A DNA stretch of 41,199 bases, taken from NCBI GenBank assembly GCA_910588045.1, contig CAJUPS010000021.1, positions 1-41,199 on the forward strand. Direction: 5' to 3'. This document shows positions 24,417 to 33,228 of the stretch, piece by piece. The notes under the pieces were generated by a model. That model was given only the letters and a program-made list of their open reading frames with translations, had not been told where the DNA came from and searched no databases. This stretch comes from an uncultured Oscillospiraceae bacterium (GTDB lineage: Bacteria > Bacillota > Clostridia > Oscillospirales > Oscillospiraceae). The position numbers were made by a program, and so were the translations under genes. Within the stretch, counting starts at the first letter, position 1; every line of letters begins with the position of its first letter.

Positions 24417-27119
24417 ATGATCAAAGTTTCCAACGGCAGCTGCATCCGGCGGCTTGGCGCTCGCTCCATGAAAGCATCCCGGGCCAGGAATGCCGTGGCG
24501 GCGCTGGCCATCGCTCTGACCACGGTGCTGTTCACGTCCCTCTTTACCATCGCCGCGTCCATCAACTACTCCTACCAGCAGGAGAACTTCCGCCAGGCCG
24601 GAGGCGACGCCCACGGCACTGTAAAAAACGTCACCTGGGAACAGGCGGAGCAACTCCGCCGGGACCCTTTGATTCGGGATTCCTGGTGCCGCCTTTTTGT
24701 GGGAATGCCCCAGGACCCTCCTTTCAACAAGTCCCATGTGGAGGTCAGCTACATTGAACCCAACGGCGCGTCCCACCACTTCTGCACCCCCGTGGAGGGT
24801 GCGCTCCCCCGGGAGGGCACCGACGAGGCCGCGACGGATACCCGCGTCCTGGCCCTGCTGGGCGTCGAGCCACGGGTGGGCGCACGATTTACCATGCCGA
24901 TCACGCTGGACGATGGGACCACGCATCCCCACACAATAGAGCGGACCTTCACCCTCTCCGGCTGGTGGGAGTACGACAGCGCCATGATCGCCAGCCACGT
25001 GCTCCTGCCCCGGTCCGCCGCCGAGGAGATCTGCGCCCTGTCCAACGGGGAGTGGAACTCCATGACGGGCGCATGGAATCTGGATGTGATGTTCAAGAGC
25101 TCGGTCGGCATCAGAGAAAACCTGGGCGCGGTGCTGGGGAATTGCGGCTATCAATCCACCGAGGCTGGAGCGGAGAACTACCTGGACATCGGCGTGAACT
25201 GGGGCTACACCGGGGACCGGATCGCCTCGAGTTTTGACCCCACGACGTTCGCCGCCATTGCGGCGATCCTCCTGCTCATCATCTTCACCGGGTATCTCAT
25301 CATCTACAACGTGTTCCAGATCTCCGTCACCAACGATATTCGCTTTTACGGCCTGCTGAAAACCATCGGCACCACGGGAAAACAGATCCGGCGTGTGATC
25401 CGCCAGCAGGCGCTCCTGCTCTGTCTGGTGGGCATCCCTGTCGGTCTGCTCCTTGGCTTCGTCATCGGCAACAAGCTGACCCCGGTCATCATGGCCCAGC
25501 TCAGCTATAAGAACGTCTTTGTCTCCTTCGACCCCTGGATCTTTATCGGCGCGGCGGCGTTTTCCCTGCTGACGGTGTTCCTCTCCTGCGCACGGCCCGG
25601 GCGGATCGCCGCCAGGGTCTCCCCGGTGGAGGCGGTGCGCTATACCGAGGGCGGGCAGCAGTCCGGGAAGAAAGGAGGCAAACGGGCGGTCAAGGCCGGG
25701 ACCGGCGGCGCGTCCCTGCCCCGGATGGCCTGGGCCAACCTGGGGCGGAGCAGAAGCAAGACGGTCGTTACCATCCTCTCTCTGGCCCTGGCGGTGGTGC
25801 TGATGAACCTGGTGTATACGTTTGCCGGCGGCTTCGATATGGAGAAATATCTTTCCGGTCAAGTTGTCACCGATTTTATCCTGGGTCACGCCGACTACTT
25901 CCAGGTCAGCTCCAGCTTCCGCTCGGCGGACGAGGCGCTGCCGGAGGAGGTCATCGCCCAGGTCAACGCCCAGGGCGGTATTACCGGAGGAGGACGGGTC
26001 TACGGTCAGGAGCGGTCCATCCAGGCCCTTTTGCCAGAGGATTACTTCCGCCAGGACTACAGCAGAATGTATTCCGAGGAGATGCTGGACAGCGTCGTGG
26101 CCTCCCAGGAGCGTGGGAGCGGGGGGACCATCGTGGGCAGCGCCCAGCTCTATGGTCTGGAGGACTTTATTCTCGGTGAAATAACTGTGCTGGAGGGAGA
26201 CGTCTCGCCTCTGTCCGACCCCAGCCAGAACGCCATCGCCGCCGTCTATTCCGCCGATGAGTACGGGGTGATCCATGAGAATGTCAACTGCTTCAAGGTA
26301 GGGGACACCGTGACCCTGCGCTATGTGGAGGAGTGGATGAATGTTGATACGGACACCGGGGAGGAGCTCTCAGCGGAGGAGACGGACGCCCGCTGGGCGC
26401 GGGGCGAGGTGAACTATGTTCCCCGGGCCAAGGTCTATGAGGAAAAGGAGTACACGGTCTGCGCCCTGATCGAGATCCCCAGCGCCCTCTCCTACCGCTA
26501 CTCCACCCTTGGGGCCAGCGCGCTGGCGATGGGAGCGGAGTTGTTCCAGCGGGATACCGGCATGAGCTCCGTCATGGTCTACGCTTTCAACACCGCCGAG
26601 GAGTCCAATGCCGCTATGGAGGACTTCCTGGAGGAATACACGGAGTCCGTCCAGCCCACCTGCGACTATGAGAGCAAGCAGAGCAAGACAGCCGAGTTCG
26701 AGGGCTTTCGGAATATGTTCCTGACCATGGGCGGCACATTGGCGGGGATCATCGGTCTGGTGGGCGTACTCAACTTCATCAACGCCGTGCTGACGGGGAT
26801 TTTGGCCCGGAAGCGGGAGCTGGCAATGCTCCAATCCGTGGGCATGACGGGAAAGCAGCTGAATACCATGCTGGTGTACGAAGGGCTGTACTACACGATG
26901 CTGTCAGCCGCCCTCTCCCTGGTCCTGAGCGCCGCGCTGGGACCGCTGGTGGGGTCCCTCTGCTCCGCCTTTTGGTTTTTCACCTATCGGTTTACCGTCC
27001 TGCCGGTTTTAGCGGTCATACCGCTGTTTCTGGTTCTGGGGATTCTGGTCCCTCTGCTGATGTACCGCTCCGTCAACCGCCGCACCATTGTGGAGCGCCT
27101 GCGGGAGATAGAGGGCTGA
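24417..27119 (+). CDS. FtsX-domain ABC permease (Bce/Pep7E-like)
   Basis: Encodes 900 aa from an ATG at 24417, six bases after GGGGGTGA. TM1 (VAALAIALTTVLFTSLFTIAA) is followed by about 200 extracellular residues, then an FtsX domain with TM2-4 (FAAIAAILLLIIFTGYLIIY, LLKTIGTTGKQIRRV, ALLLCLVGIPVGLLLGF). A second unit repeats this plan: TM near VVTILSLALAVVLMNL, a second external domain, and the last FtsX domain with LARKRELAMLQSVGMTGKQL. It acts with the ATPase encoded just upstream. The linked two-component system suggests a role in antimicrobial peptide resistance; lipoprotein or peptide export is possible. Confidence 0.9.
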   Translation: MIKVSNGSCIRRLGARSMKASRARNAVAALAIALTTVLFTSLFTIAASINYSYQQENFRQAGGDAHGTVKNVTWEQAEQLRRDPLIRDSWCRLFVGMPQDPPFNKSHVEVSYIEPNGASHHFCTPVEGALPREGTDEAATDTRVLALLGVEPRVGARFTMPITLDDGTTHPHTIERTFTLSGWWEYDSAMIASHVLLPRSAAEEICALSNGEWNSMTGAWNLDVMFKSSVGIRENLGAVLGNCGYQSTEAGAENYLDIGVNWGYTGDRIASSFDPTTFAAIAAILLLIIFTGYLIIYNVFQISVTNDIRFYGLLKTIGTTGKQIRRVIRQQALLLCLVGIPVGLLLGFVIGNKLTPVIMAQLSYKNVFVSFDPWIFIGAAAFSLLTVFLSCARPGRIAARVSPVEAVRYTEGGQQSGKKGGKRAVKAGTGGASLPRMAWANLGRSRSKTVVTILSLALAVVLMNLVYTFAGGFDMEKYLSGQVVTDFILGHADYFQVSSSFRSADEALPEEVIAQVNAQGGITGGGRVYGQERSIQALLPEDYFRQDYSRMYSEEMLDSVVASQERGSGGTIVGSAQLYGLEDFILGEITVLEGDVSPLSDPSQNAIAAVYSADEYGVIHENVNCFKVGDTVTLRYVEEWMNVDTDTGEELSAEETDARWARGEVNYVPRAKVYEEKEYTVCALIEIPSALSYRYSTLGASALAMGAELFQRDTGMSSVMVYAFNTAEESNAAMEDFLEEYTESVQPTCDYESKQSKTAEFEGFRNMFLTMGGTLAGIIGLVGVLNFINAVLTGILARKRELAMLQSVGMTGKQLNTMLVYEGLYYTMLSAALSLVLSAALGPLVGSLCSAFWFFTYRFTVLPVLAVIPLFLVLGILVPLLMYRSVNRRTIVERLREIEG

Positions 27120-27125
27120 CACGCG

Positions 27126-27186
27126 CAATGCTGATGATTTCCTGTCCAGGGCGAACAGGGCAGGCATAGCAGCATTGACGTTTTTG
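27126..27186 (+). terminator. Terminator of the two-component/exporter operon
   Basis: CAATGCTG at 27126-27133 pairs with CAGCATTG at 27170-27177. Inside, CCTGTCC pairs with GGGCAGG. The stem is followed by ACGTTTTT. Confidence 0.7.
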
Positions 27187-27196
27187 CTAACCAAAG

Positions 27197-27240
27197 AAAG
27201 GCTGCCCGGTACAACCCTCGGGGTGTACTGAGCAGCCTTT
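27197..27240. terminator. Second hairpin, probably terminator of the minus-strand amidase operon
   Basis: AAAGGCTGC at 27197-27205 and GCAGCCTTT at 27232-27240 are complementary, with partial inner pairing. On the minus strand the stem ends in TTTCTTTGG. It lies 60 bases after the amidase stop. Confidence 0.6.
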
Positions 27241-27302
27241 CAATTTGTGCGGAATGCGGACTGAATTACCGTTCACGCAGTATTCCAAAATCTGGAGGAA
27301 CC

Positions 27303-28744
27303 TCAACTTGCCCCCGGTATTGCGCCCTCAAATCTCGGCGCACGACGGGCGTGAGTGGCCTGCTCAAAGGCATAGGCCGCGCGAATCAGCGTTGGCTCGC
27401 TGAAGGGCCGTCCCACAAACGTGATGCCGAAAGGCATGTTGTCCGAGGTATACCCGGCAGGGACGATGATGGAGGGATAGCCGGAAATGGGGGAGCAGTC
27501 TGTGATGCCGGGGCAGAGCAGCACGTCCAGCTTGTGCCCGTCCATGATCCGCAGGATGCCTTCCTCCTGAGCGCCCCGCTGGCAGGCCGCCTTGTCCAGG
27601 ATATACTGGGGGTCCGTACAGGTGCCGGAGGTGTTGTACTCCGCATCCAGCAGAATATCCATGCCGTACTTCAGTCCCTCCTTGGGATGGTTGCCGTAGA
27701 AATCGATGATCTCCTTCAGCGTGCGGCATTTCAGGGCCGGATTGGTGGACAGGTAGGCGTTCAGGCACATTTTGAACTCGTAGAGCAAAACCGAGTTGTC
27801 GCTGCGCAGATGAGGCAGGTCCGTGCCCTGGACAAGATTGGCGCCGCCCCGCTCGAGGGCTTTATAGGCCGCCTCTGCAACCGCCTTCTGCTCCTCGCTG
27901 AAATCGTCGTAATACCCCCGGTTAATCCCAATGCGCATCCCTTTGAGTCCGTCCGCATCCAGATAGTCCGTATAGTCTGCAGGAATGTCCCGGCACCAGG
28001 TGGAGGGATCCTCCTCGTCCTCGCCTGCGAGGATGTTGAGCAGCGCCGCCGCGTCGGCGACGGTGCGGGCCATGGGCCCGGCGGTATCCTGGGCGGTGCA
28101 GATGGGAATGATGCCGTGTCGGCTCACCAAGCCCCGAGTGGGCTTGATGCCCACGGTGCCGTTCATATGGGAGGGCCAGATGATGGAGCCGTCCGTCTCC
28201 GTACCGACGGCCAGGGCGCAGAGGTTGGCGGATACGGCCACGGCGGAGCCGGAGCTGCTGCCCCACACGTCCCCCTCCGGGTTGTAGGGGTTGATAACCT
28301 GGCCGCCCCGGGAGCTGTAGCCGTTGCGCATATGGCGGCTCATCCAGTTGGCCAGTTCCGTCATGTTGGTCTTGCCCATGATGACCAGGCCCGCCCGGCG
28401 CAGCTTGGTAACGATGAAGGCATCGTAGGGGGCGAAATGTCCGCCAGTGCCAGGGATCCGGCGGAGGTGCGCATCTTGTCGTGCGTATTGATGTTGTCCT
28501 TGAGCAGAATGGGGATGCCGTGGAGGTGGGAGCGGATCTTGCCCTTGGCGCGCTCCCGGTCCATGGCCTCCGCGATATACAGCGCGTCCGGATTCAGCTC
28601 CAGGACGCTGTTGAGCATAGGGCCGGATTTGTCAATCCTGGCGATGCGCTCCATGTAAAGCAAAACCAGCTCACGGGAAGTGGTCTGGCCGGTCTCCAGC
28701 ATCCGGCGGATGTCGGCGACAGTTAGTTCTTCTATTGAGATCAC
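27303..28744 (-). pseudogene. Amidase (amidase signature family), frameshifted
   Basis: The N-terminal part (28744 downward) has MISIEELTVADIRRMLETGQ and the catalytic Lys in HGIPILLKDNIN. Near 28434-28441 the frame breaks after AGSLALAD; the continuation PYDAFIVTKLRRAGLVIMGK lies in another frame and leads into NMTELANWMS and the catalytic serine region GSSSGSAVAVSANL. A single lost base (GACATTTCG in place of, for example, GACAATTTCG) explains it. Joined, the protein would be about 480 aa, normal for the family, which hydrolyses amides with a Ser-Ser-Lys triad. Either a true pseudogene or a sequencing error. Last gene of the symporter/amidohydrolase operon. Confidence 0.85.
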
Positions 28745-28763
28745 CGGTAACGCTCCTTTCTTA

Positions 28764-28974
28764 GAGCCTGTTTAACATCTCCCCGCGCCTGTCTTGACGG
28801 CGGCTTTTCCGCCCAGACGTCGTTAAAAACCCTTGCCGTCCGTCAGGATTGCAAGGCTTTTTGCCTTGCCATGTGCCAGCCAGAGGCTGGCTACAGCAGC
28901 AGCCGCCCGTAGGGCGGCGCAAGGGGCAAAAATCCGCTCGCGAATCCGCACACGTTGAGATATTAAACAGGCTC
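28764..28974. mobile_element. MITE-like element with TTA target duplications
   Basis: GAGCCTGTTTAACATCT at 28764-28780 and AGATATTAAACAGGCTC at 28958-28974 are inverted repeats with one mismatch. Both are flanked by TTA (28761-28763 and 28975-28977). The 211 bases code for nothing and contain hairpins such as GCAAGGC/GCCTTGC, GCCAGCC/GGCTGGC and GCCGCCC/GGGCGGC. The right-hand TTA supplies the stop codon of the amidohydrolase gene. The core is shared with the element at 30678-30837. The 3-bp duplication suggests mobilisation by an IS5-type transposase. Confidence 0.75.
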
Positions 28975-30144
28975 TTACAGTTGGCCCGTCTCTATGAGAT
29001 AGATTCCCAAGAATGTTTCCAGCGCGGCGCGCATCCCCTCCTCATCAATGCGGAAGAGGCTGTTGTGGAGGGGATAGACCGCTTTCAATGCCGGATTGCG
29101 GATGCCCACCCGGAAGAATGCGCCGGGTACACGCTGTAGGTAACGGGAAAAGTCCTCTCCCACCGGCGTGGGCTCGATGGCTTTGAAGGGCAGATCCAAC
29201 TTTTCTGCGGCGGCACGGACCAGCCCGGCCTCCCGCTCCGCGTTGACTACCGGCGGATAGCCGTACTCGAAGCGAAAATTCAGCGCTGCCCCGTAGAAGG
29301 CGGCGGCGCCCTTTGCTGCCAGGGCGAGCTTTCCCTGGATAAGTTCTGCGGTTTCCGCCTCATAGGTGCGCACGGTGCCCTCCACGGACACTTGGCTGGG
29401 CAGTACATTGTACGCCTTGCCTCCGTGGATGTTGCAGACGCTGACCACAGCGGCGGCGCGGGGCGGGACAAAGCGGCTGACGATCGTGTTGCTCTCTATG
29501 ATGGCCGAAGCGGCGGCCAGCACCGTGTCCGGCGTCTCATCGGGGCGGGAGCCGTGCCCTCCGTTGCCTGTGAAGGTCATGAAAAAGCTGTCCGAGGCGG
29601 CCATATACTTTCCTGGGCAGACGCCCACCGTACCTGCATCCAGCTCGTCGGACACGTGGAAGCCGTAGATTCGCTCCACGCCCTCCAGACAGCCCGCCGC
29701 GATCATGGGGGCCGCACCGCCAGGAGGCAGCTCCTCGGCGTACTGGAAAATAAAGACCGCCTCTCCGCGGAGCCAGCTCCGATTCTGGTGCAGGACGCGG
29801 GCCAGTCCCAGCAGGACAGCGGCGTGGGCATCGTGACCGCAGGCGTGCATAACGCCGGGGCTCTGGGAAGCGTAGGGCAGGCCCGCCGGTTCCTGGATTG
29901 GGAGCGCGTCAAAATCGGCGCGGAAAGCAATGACAGGTCCCCCCTCGTCCCCTTTGAGGCGCGCAACGACACCATTTTGCCCGCATTTCACAAAGGGAAT
30001 GCCCTCCTGCCGGAGCTGCCGGCAGATATAGGAGGCGGTCTCCTCCTCGTGAAAGGAGGCGCAGGGGTGCTGGTGGATATACCGGCGGTTTTCCACAATA
30101 CTGGGGTACTCCGCCGCAGCCGCGCATTTGACTTTGTTCTTCAT
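28975..30144 (-). CDS. M20-family amidohydrolase
   Basis: Encodes 389 aa with AAAGGA before the ATG. It has the metal-site motifs of the M20D/amidohydrolase group: NRRYIHQHPCASFHEEET, AFRADFDALPIQE, MHACGHDAHAAVLLGLARVL, FQYAEELPPGG and YGFHVSDELDAGTVG. Relatives cleave N-acyl amino acids or aminobenzoyl-glutamate-like amides with two metal ions. The C-terminus ends at a MITE whose duplicated TTA forms the stop, so a few original residues may be lost. It lies in one operon with the symporter and the amidase, suggesting uptake and hydrolysis of an amide-linked compound. Confidence 0.9.
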   Translation of the reverse strand: MKNKVKCAAAAEYPSIVENRRYIHQHPCASFHEEETASYICRQLRQEGIPFVKCGQNGVVARLKGDEGGPVIAFRADFDALPIQEPAGLPYASQSPGVMHACGHDAHAAVLLGLARVLHQNRSWLRGEAVFIFQYAEELPPGGAAPMIAAGCLEGVERIYGFHVSDELDAGTVGVCPGKYMAASDSFFMTFTGNGGHGSRPDETPDTVLAAASAIIESNTIVSRFVPPRAAAVVSVCNIHGGKAYNVLPSQVSVEGTVRTYEAETAELIQGKLALAAKGAAAFYGAALNFRFEYGYPPVVNAEREAGLVRAAAEKLDLPFKAIEPTPVGEDFSRYLQRVPGAFFRVGIRNPALKAVYPLHNSLFRIDEEGMRAALETFLGIYLIETGQL

Positions 30145-30161
30145 AATGTTTCCTTTATTCT

Positions 30162-30195
30162 ATCCGCGGGACAAGTAGACGCTTATCCCGCGGAT
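30162..30195. repeat. 10-bp inverted repeat upstream of the amidohydrolase gene
   Basis: ATCCGCGGGA at 30162-30171 and TCCCGCGGAT at 30186-30195 are exact complements. The repeat lies between the remnant of the small membrane gene and the amidohydrolase ribosome binding site. No T-run follows on the minus strand; possible processing or regulatory hairpin. Confidence 0.55.
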
Positions 30196-30257
30196 GGCTC
30201 GTTTTACCAAAGAGTACGGTTTTTCATTTCCTTGAATAAAATAGGCCTCTTGCGAAA

Positions 30258-31246
30258 TTAAGCAAAGCGGTCAAAGTTGCAGATGCCAGCAACCAAGGAA
30301 AAACGGAGGGCAAAGCGCTTTCTTCGGTTACGGTAACGTTCCGAGAGGATACGAAACCTTTTGAGAAAACGGATGGCGTGTTCAACAAAGATACGTTTTC
30401 TTGAAATCTCACGGTTCTCTTTGCGCTCCTGCTTGGTCAAGGGATGATGCTTGGAACGCTTTACCGGCAGGAGGGAATTGGCATGTATCTGAGCAAGCCC
30501 CTGATAGCCGGTGTCCGCCTCCAACACCGTTTCTGCCTTGACATGGATACCGGAATCCTTGAATAGCTGGAAATCGTGCTTCTTTCCGTTGGAAAATGCA
30601 AGCGCAATAATCTCTCCGGTCAGAAGGCTGACGAGCAGTTGTGTCTTCAGTGTGTGCCGCTTTTTCTTTCCCGAACAGGGCTTGTTTGATAAATGGCGGA
30701 ATGCCCAACGGCGAGAGATTTTTTCGCTGGGCAAGGCAAAAATTCGCAGGAATCCTGACGGATTTCAAGAATTTTTAACGCGGCACAGCGGAAAAAGATC
30801 CGCTGGTTGGGCGTTTTGACATTTTTCAAACATGCCCTAGTATCGCTTTTGCTTTTTTTAGGACGCTCAATAGGCGATTCTGTTGCGTCTACCAGAACCA
30901 CCTCATATTCCGTCTCACTTTTCAGCGGCGCTTTCCGACCGGGCAGTGAAAAGGTTCCATCCCGGATCAGGGTATCTTCCACCCATTTGATTCCGCGATA
31001 GATATTACTTTCTGCTATTCCATAGCTGGCCGCTATATGGGCATAGGTACGGTATTCCCGCAGATACTCCAAGGTTGCCAGCAACATATCTTCTATGCTC
31101 AGCTTTGGCTTCCTCCCGCGACGCCGGTGCTTTTTCGCATAGCCTTTCCGTAAGATTTCTACCATCCTGTCAAATGTTGCACGCTTTACCCCTGTGATCC
31201 TCCGGAATTTTGTATTTGAATATTCTGCTAGCGTTTCGTATTTCAT
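30258..31246 (-). pseudogene. IS5-family DDE transposase, two frames, interrupted by a MITE
   Basis: The first frame starts at 31246 (MKYETLAEYSNTKFRRITGV) with a helix-turn-helix (AHIAASYGIAESNIYRGIKW) and the first catalytic Asp in VVLVDATESPIERPKK. At seven A residues (30853-30859) a -1 shift leads into KQKRY, after which the MITE introduces a stop. Beyond the MITE the second frame resumes with SGKKKRHTLKTQLLVSLLTG, the second Asp in LEADTGYQGLAQ and the Glu in IFVEHAIRFLKRF. The A-run slippage fits known IS5-group expression. The nested insertion makes it inactive now. Confidence 0.85.
30678..30837. mobile_element. MITE nested in the IS5-like transposase gene
   Basis: GGGCTTGTTTGATAAATG at the left end and CATTTTTCAAACATGCCC at the right end are inverted repeats with two mismatches. 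The 160-base element shares a core with the MITE at 28764-28974 in opposite orientation: GGCAAGGCAAAAA 30730-30742, AATCCTGACGG 30751-30761 and TTTTTAACG 30772-30780 match counterparts at the same spacing. Target duplication is not clear (TA with one change is possible). Confidence 0.75.
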
Positions 31247-31405
31247 GCACCTATTTTAACACTGCACCTTATTTTCGCAAGAGGTCTAATGTAGAACGGC
31301 AGCGCGGCGGTGCCCCCCAGGCCCGTCATGACAATATACATAACGGCGCAGAATACACTCTGGGACATATATAAAACGGGTTCCATAAACGTATTTCTCC
31401 TTCCT

Positions 31406-32848
31406 TTATTTCTTCCTAACGGCCTCGGTGACCTGGGCATTGAGGGTAGACCACTTGAAGTCCTTGTCCGGTGCGATTTTGGAGCCGATGGCAATCACGA
31501 CCATGCCGGTGAGGGCAGAGGTCACCGGTGCGGCGTAGGAGTGGACCGTGAAGTAGGCGATCAGTCCGAAGCCTACGCTGAGCAGCATGGCAATCAGCAC
31601 CGCCTTGCGGTTGACATGCTTATTGTATACGCCGAAGGCAATGGGCCAGATGGTGGCCGCCACACCGGAACCGGTGAGATAGAGAACCTGGTACATGCTG
31701 GCGGGCTGGTTCCACACCAGCAGCACCGTGACGGCGGCCATGGCCACCATGGTGTACCGGACATACTTGACCACCTGCTCATCAGACGCCTCGGGATGGA
31801 AGGCCCGGTGGTAGATGTCCTGAACCAGCAGATTGGCAGAGGCGGTGAGGACGGAGCTGACCGTGGAGGCCAGGGCGCTGTAAATGATAATCAGCACTAG
31901 CACCGCGCCCAGAGGCCCCAGCAGCTTGCTGACCACGATGGGGAACACCATGTTCACCTGGGGCACCACATAGCCGTTGGCCACGGCGATGAAGGCCAGA
32001 GAACCGGCGATGATGGGGACGGTGGTCCAGATGATCCCGCTGAGGATAAAGGAGCGGAAGGTGACCTTTTCCTTGGCGGCGTAGATGCGCTGCCACCAGA
32101 TGTTGCTGTGGAAAATCTCGCCGCTGGCGAAGAGGAAGTTGGTGCCCAGGTACATGATGCCTACGCCGGAGATGACGTTCATCAGCTCAGGCTTGGCGGC
32201 CATGACGCCGGTGTGGACGTCGGCGGGACTGAACTTCACGAAGGCCAGCACTGCGGTTACCAGAAGCATGACCAGGATCAGCATGGCCATAATAAAGTCG
32301 GTGGAGAGGATGGCCTTGAAGCCGCCCTTGATGGTGTAGATGGTACACACCGTCATAATCAGTACCAGGCCCACATGGTAATCCACGCCGGAGAGAGCCT
32401 GGAGCAGGATGCCGCCGCCCATGGCCTGGGTCATGAGGAACCCGGTGAAGTACCAGGCGGAAATCAGCAGGAACACGATCCACACCGCCTTGCCGTAGCG
32501 GCAGCGGATAAAGTCGCCGCTAGTACAGCCGTTGGGCATGATCTTCTTGATTCGCAGCGCCAGGGGTGCGAAAATACACAGGCTCAGTCCTGCGGTGGCG
32601 TAGCCAAAGCAGGAGATGATGCCGATGGTATAGCCCTGTTCAGGGGCGGACATGGTGGTATTGCTGGTGATCCAGGCCGCCAGCAGCGTAGCGGTGGACA
32701 GCGCCAGACCCACGTTCCGCCCGGCATAGAGGAAGTCGTCAGAACTTTTGCTCACTTTTTTGCCTACGAAGAAGCCAAAGGACAGAAGCATGACGGAAAT
32801 AGCGCCAACAATGACCAGCGCCAGCGGGGCAGAAATAAAAGTTTCCAA
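31406..32848 (-). CDS. Sodium:solute symporter (SSS family)
   Basis: Encodes 480 aa from a TTG at 32848 with AGGAGGG upstream. It contains about 13 membrane helices in the SSS/LeuT-type arrangement: LALVIVGAISVMLLSFGFFVG, the conserved SSDDFLYAGRNVG, LSTATLLAAWITSNTT, and YSALASTVSSVLTASANLLV in the region that binds Na+ in TM8. It imports an organic solute with sodium. The neighbouring hydrolases suggest an acyl-amide or amino-acid derivative; the substrate cannot be told from the sequence. Small membrane protein genes lie on both sides in the same operon. Confidence 0.92.
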   Translation of the reverse strand: METFISAPLALVIVGAISVMLLSFGFFVGKKVSKSSDDFLYAGRNVGLALSTATLLAAWITSNTTMSAPEQGYTIGIISCFGYATAGLSLCIFAPLALRIKKIMPNGCTSGDFIRCRYGKAVWIVFLLISAWYFTGFLMTQAMGGGILLQALSGVDYHVGLVLIMTVCTIYTIKGGFKAILSTDFIMAMLILVMLLVTAVLAFVKFSPADVHTGVMAAKPELMNVISGVGIMYLGTNFLFASGEIFHSNIWWQRIYAAKEKVTFRSFILSGIIWTTVPIIAGSLAFIAVANGYVVPQVNMVFPIVVSKLLGPLGAVLVLIIIYSALASTVSSVLTASANLLVQDIYHRAFHPEASDEQVVKYVRYTMVAMAAVTVLLVWNQPASMYQVLYLTGSGVAATIWPIAFGVYNKHVNRKAVLIAMLLSVGFGLIAYFTVHSYAAPVTSALTGMVVIAIGSKIAPDKDFKWSTLNAQVTEAVRKK

Positions 32849-32883
32849 AAGTTATCCCTCCTTGTTCAGTACGTCATGTGCGG

Positions 32884-33024
32884 TTAAGGCTGATCGGCCT
32901 CATCCTCTGCAAAGGGGTCTGTGTCCTTGTATTTCTTGTTTCCATACAGGATATAGGCGACCAGACAGACTGTCGTAAACACTCCCAGACAAAAAATCAA
33001 GACTGCGGCAGGGTAGTTGACCAT
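32884..33024 (-). CDS. Symporter small accessory protein
   Basis: A 46-aa frame from an ATG at 33024 with AAAGGAGGAG upstream, directly before the symporter gene. It reads MVNYPAAVLIFCLGVFTTVC, then LVAYILYGNKKYKDTDPF and an acidic tail, so it has one membrane helix followed by a charged cytoplasmic end. Small proteins of this design are annotated next to SSS symporters in Firmicutes as symporter small accessory proteins. It probably assists folding or activity of the symporter. First gene of the operon. Confidence 0.8.
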   Translation of the reverse strand: MVNYPAAVLIFCLGVFTTVCLVAYILYGNKKYKDTDPFAEDEADQP

Positions 33025-33084
33025 AGGTGACTCCTCCTTTCCGATAACGATGAAAGACAGCGGAGCTTTCGCCGACTTTTGTCA

Positions 33085-33179
33085 ATTATAGCACGGGGAG
33101 CAACGGGGTGAAAAATATAGAATGGATATAATGCTATATAAATATTCATATAGTTACGGTTCGGACAGTCTGCTATAAT
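33085..33179. promoter_or_regulatory. Divergent promoters and LysR operator
   Basis: Minus strand: an extended -10 TGCTATAAT (box at 33085-33090) with TTTTCA 18 bases upstream drives the symporter operon. Plus strand: an extended -10 TGCTATAAT (box at 33174-33179) drives the regulator gene. Between them CTATAT at 33134-33139 and ATATAG at 33148-33153 form a dyad with 8-base spacing, a fair LysR-type T-N11-A site. Confidence 0.6.
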
Positions 33180-33228
33180 ATGTCATATCCTATATGTGGG
33201 ACAAGCTGCCTGAATGGAGGGATGCGTT

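Larger units (their letters stand above)
30244..31286 (-). mobile_element. IS5-family insertion sequence with TA target duplication
   Basis: Termini GGCCTCTTGCGAAA at 30244 and GACCTCTTGCGAAA read inward from 31286 are inverted repeats with one mismatch. TA flanks both ends (30242-30243, 31287-31288). Without the 160-base MITE nested at 30678-30837 the element is about 883 bp, normal for IS5-type elements with one DDE transposase made from two frames. Confidence 0.88.
30204..31386 (-). pseudogene. 45-aa single-pass membrane protein gene split by an IS5-like element
   Basis: A start at 31386 follows AAGGAAGGAG and encodes MEPVLYMSQSVFCAVMYIVM, then TGLGGTAALPFYI, where the IS begins. Removing the IS and one TA copy restores the frame to LFKEMKNRTLW and a stop at 30204-30206, giving a 45-residue protein with one membrane helix and a basic tail. 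The clean restoration strongly supports a real gene. It sits 19 bases after the symporter gene and before the amidohydrolase gene. It may be a small transporter partner; no family recognised. Confidence 0.75.
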
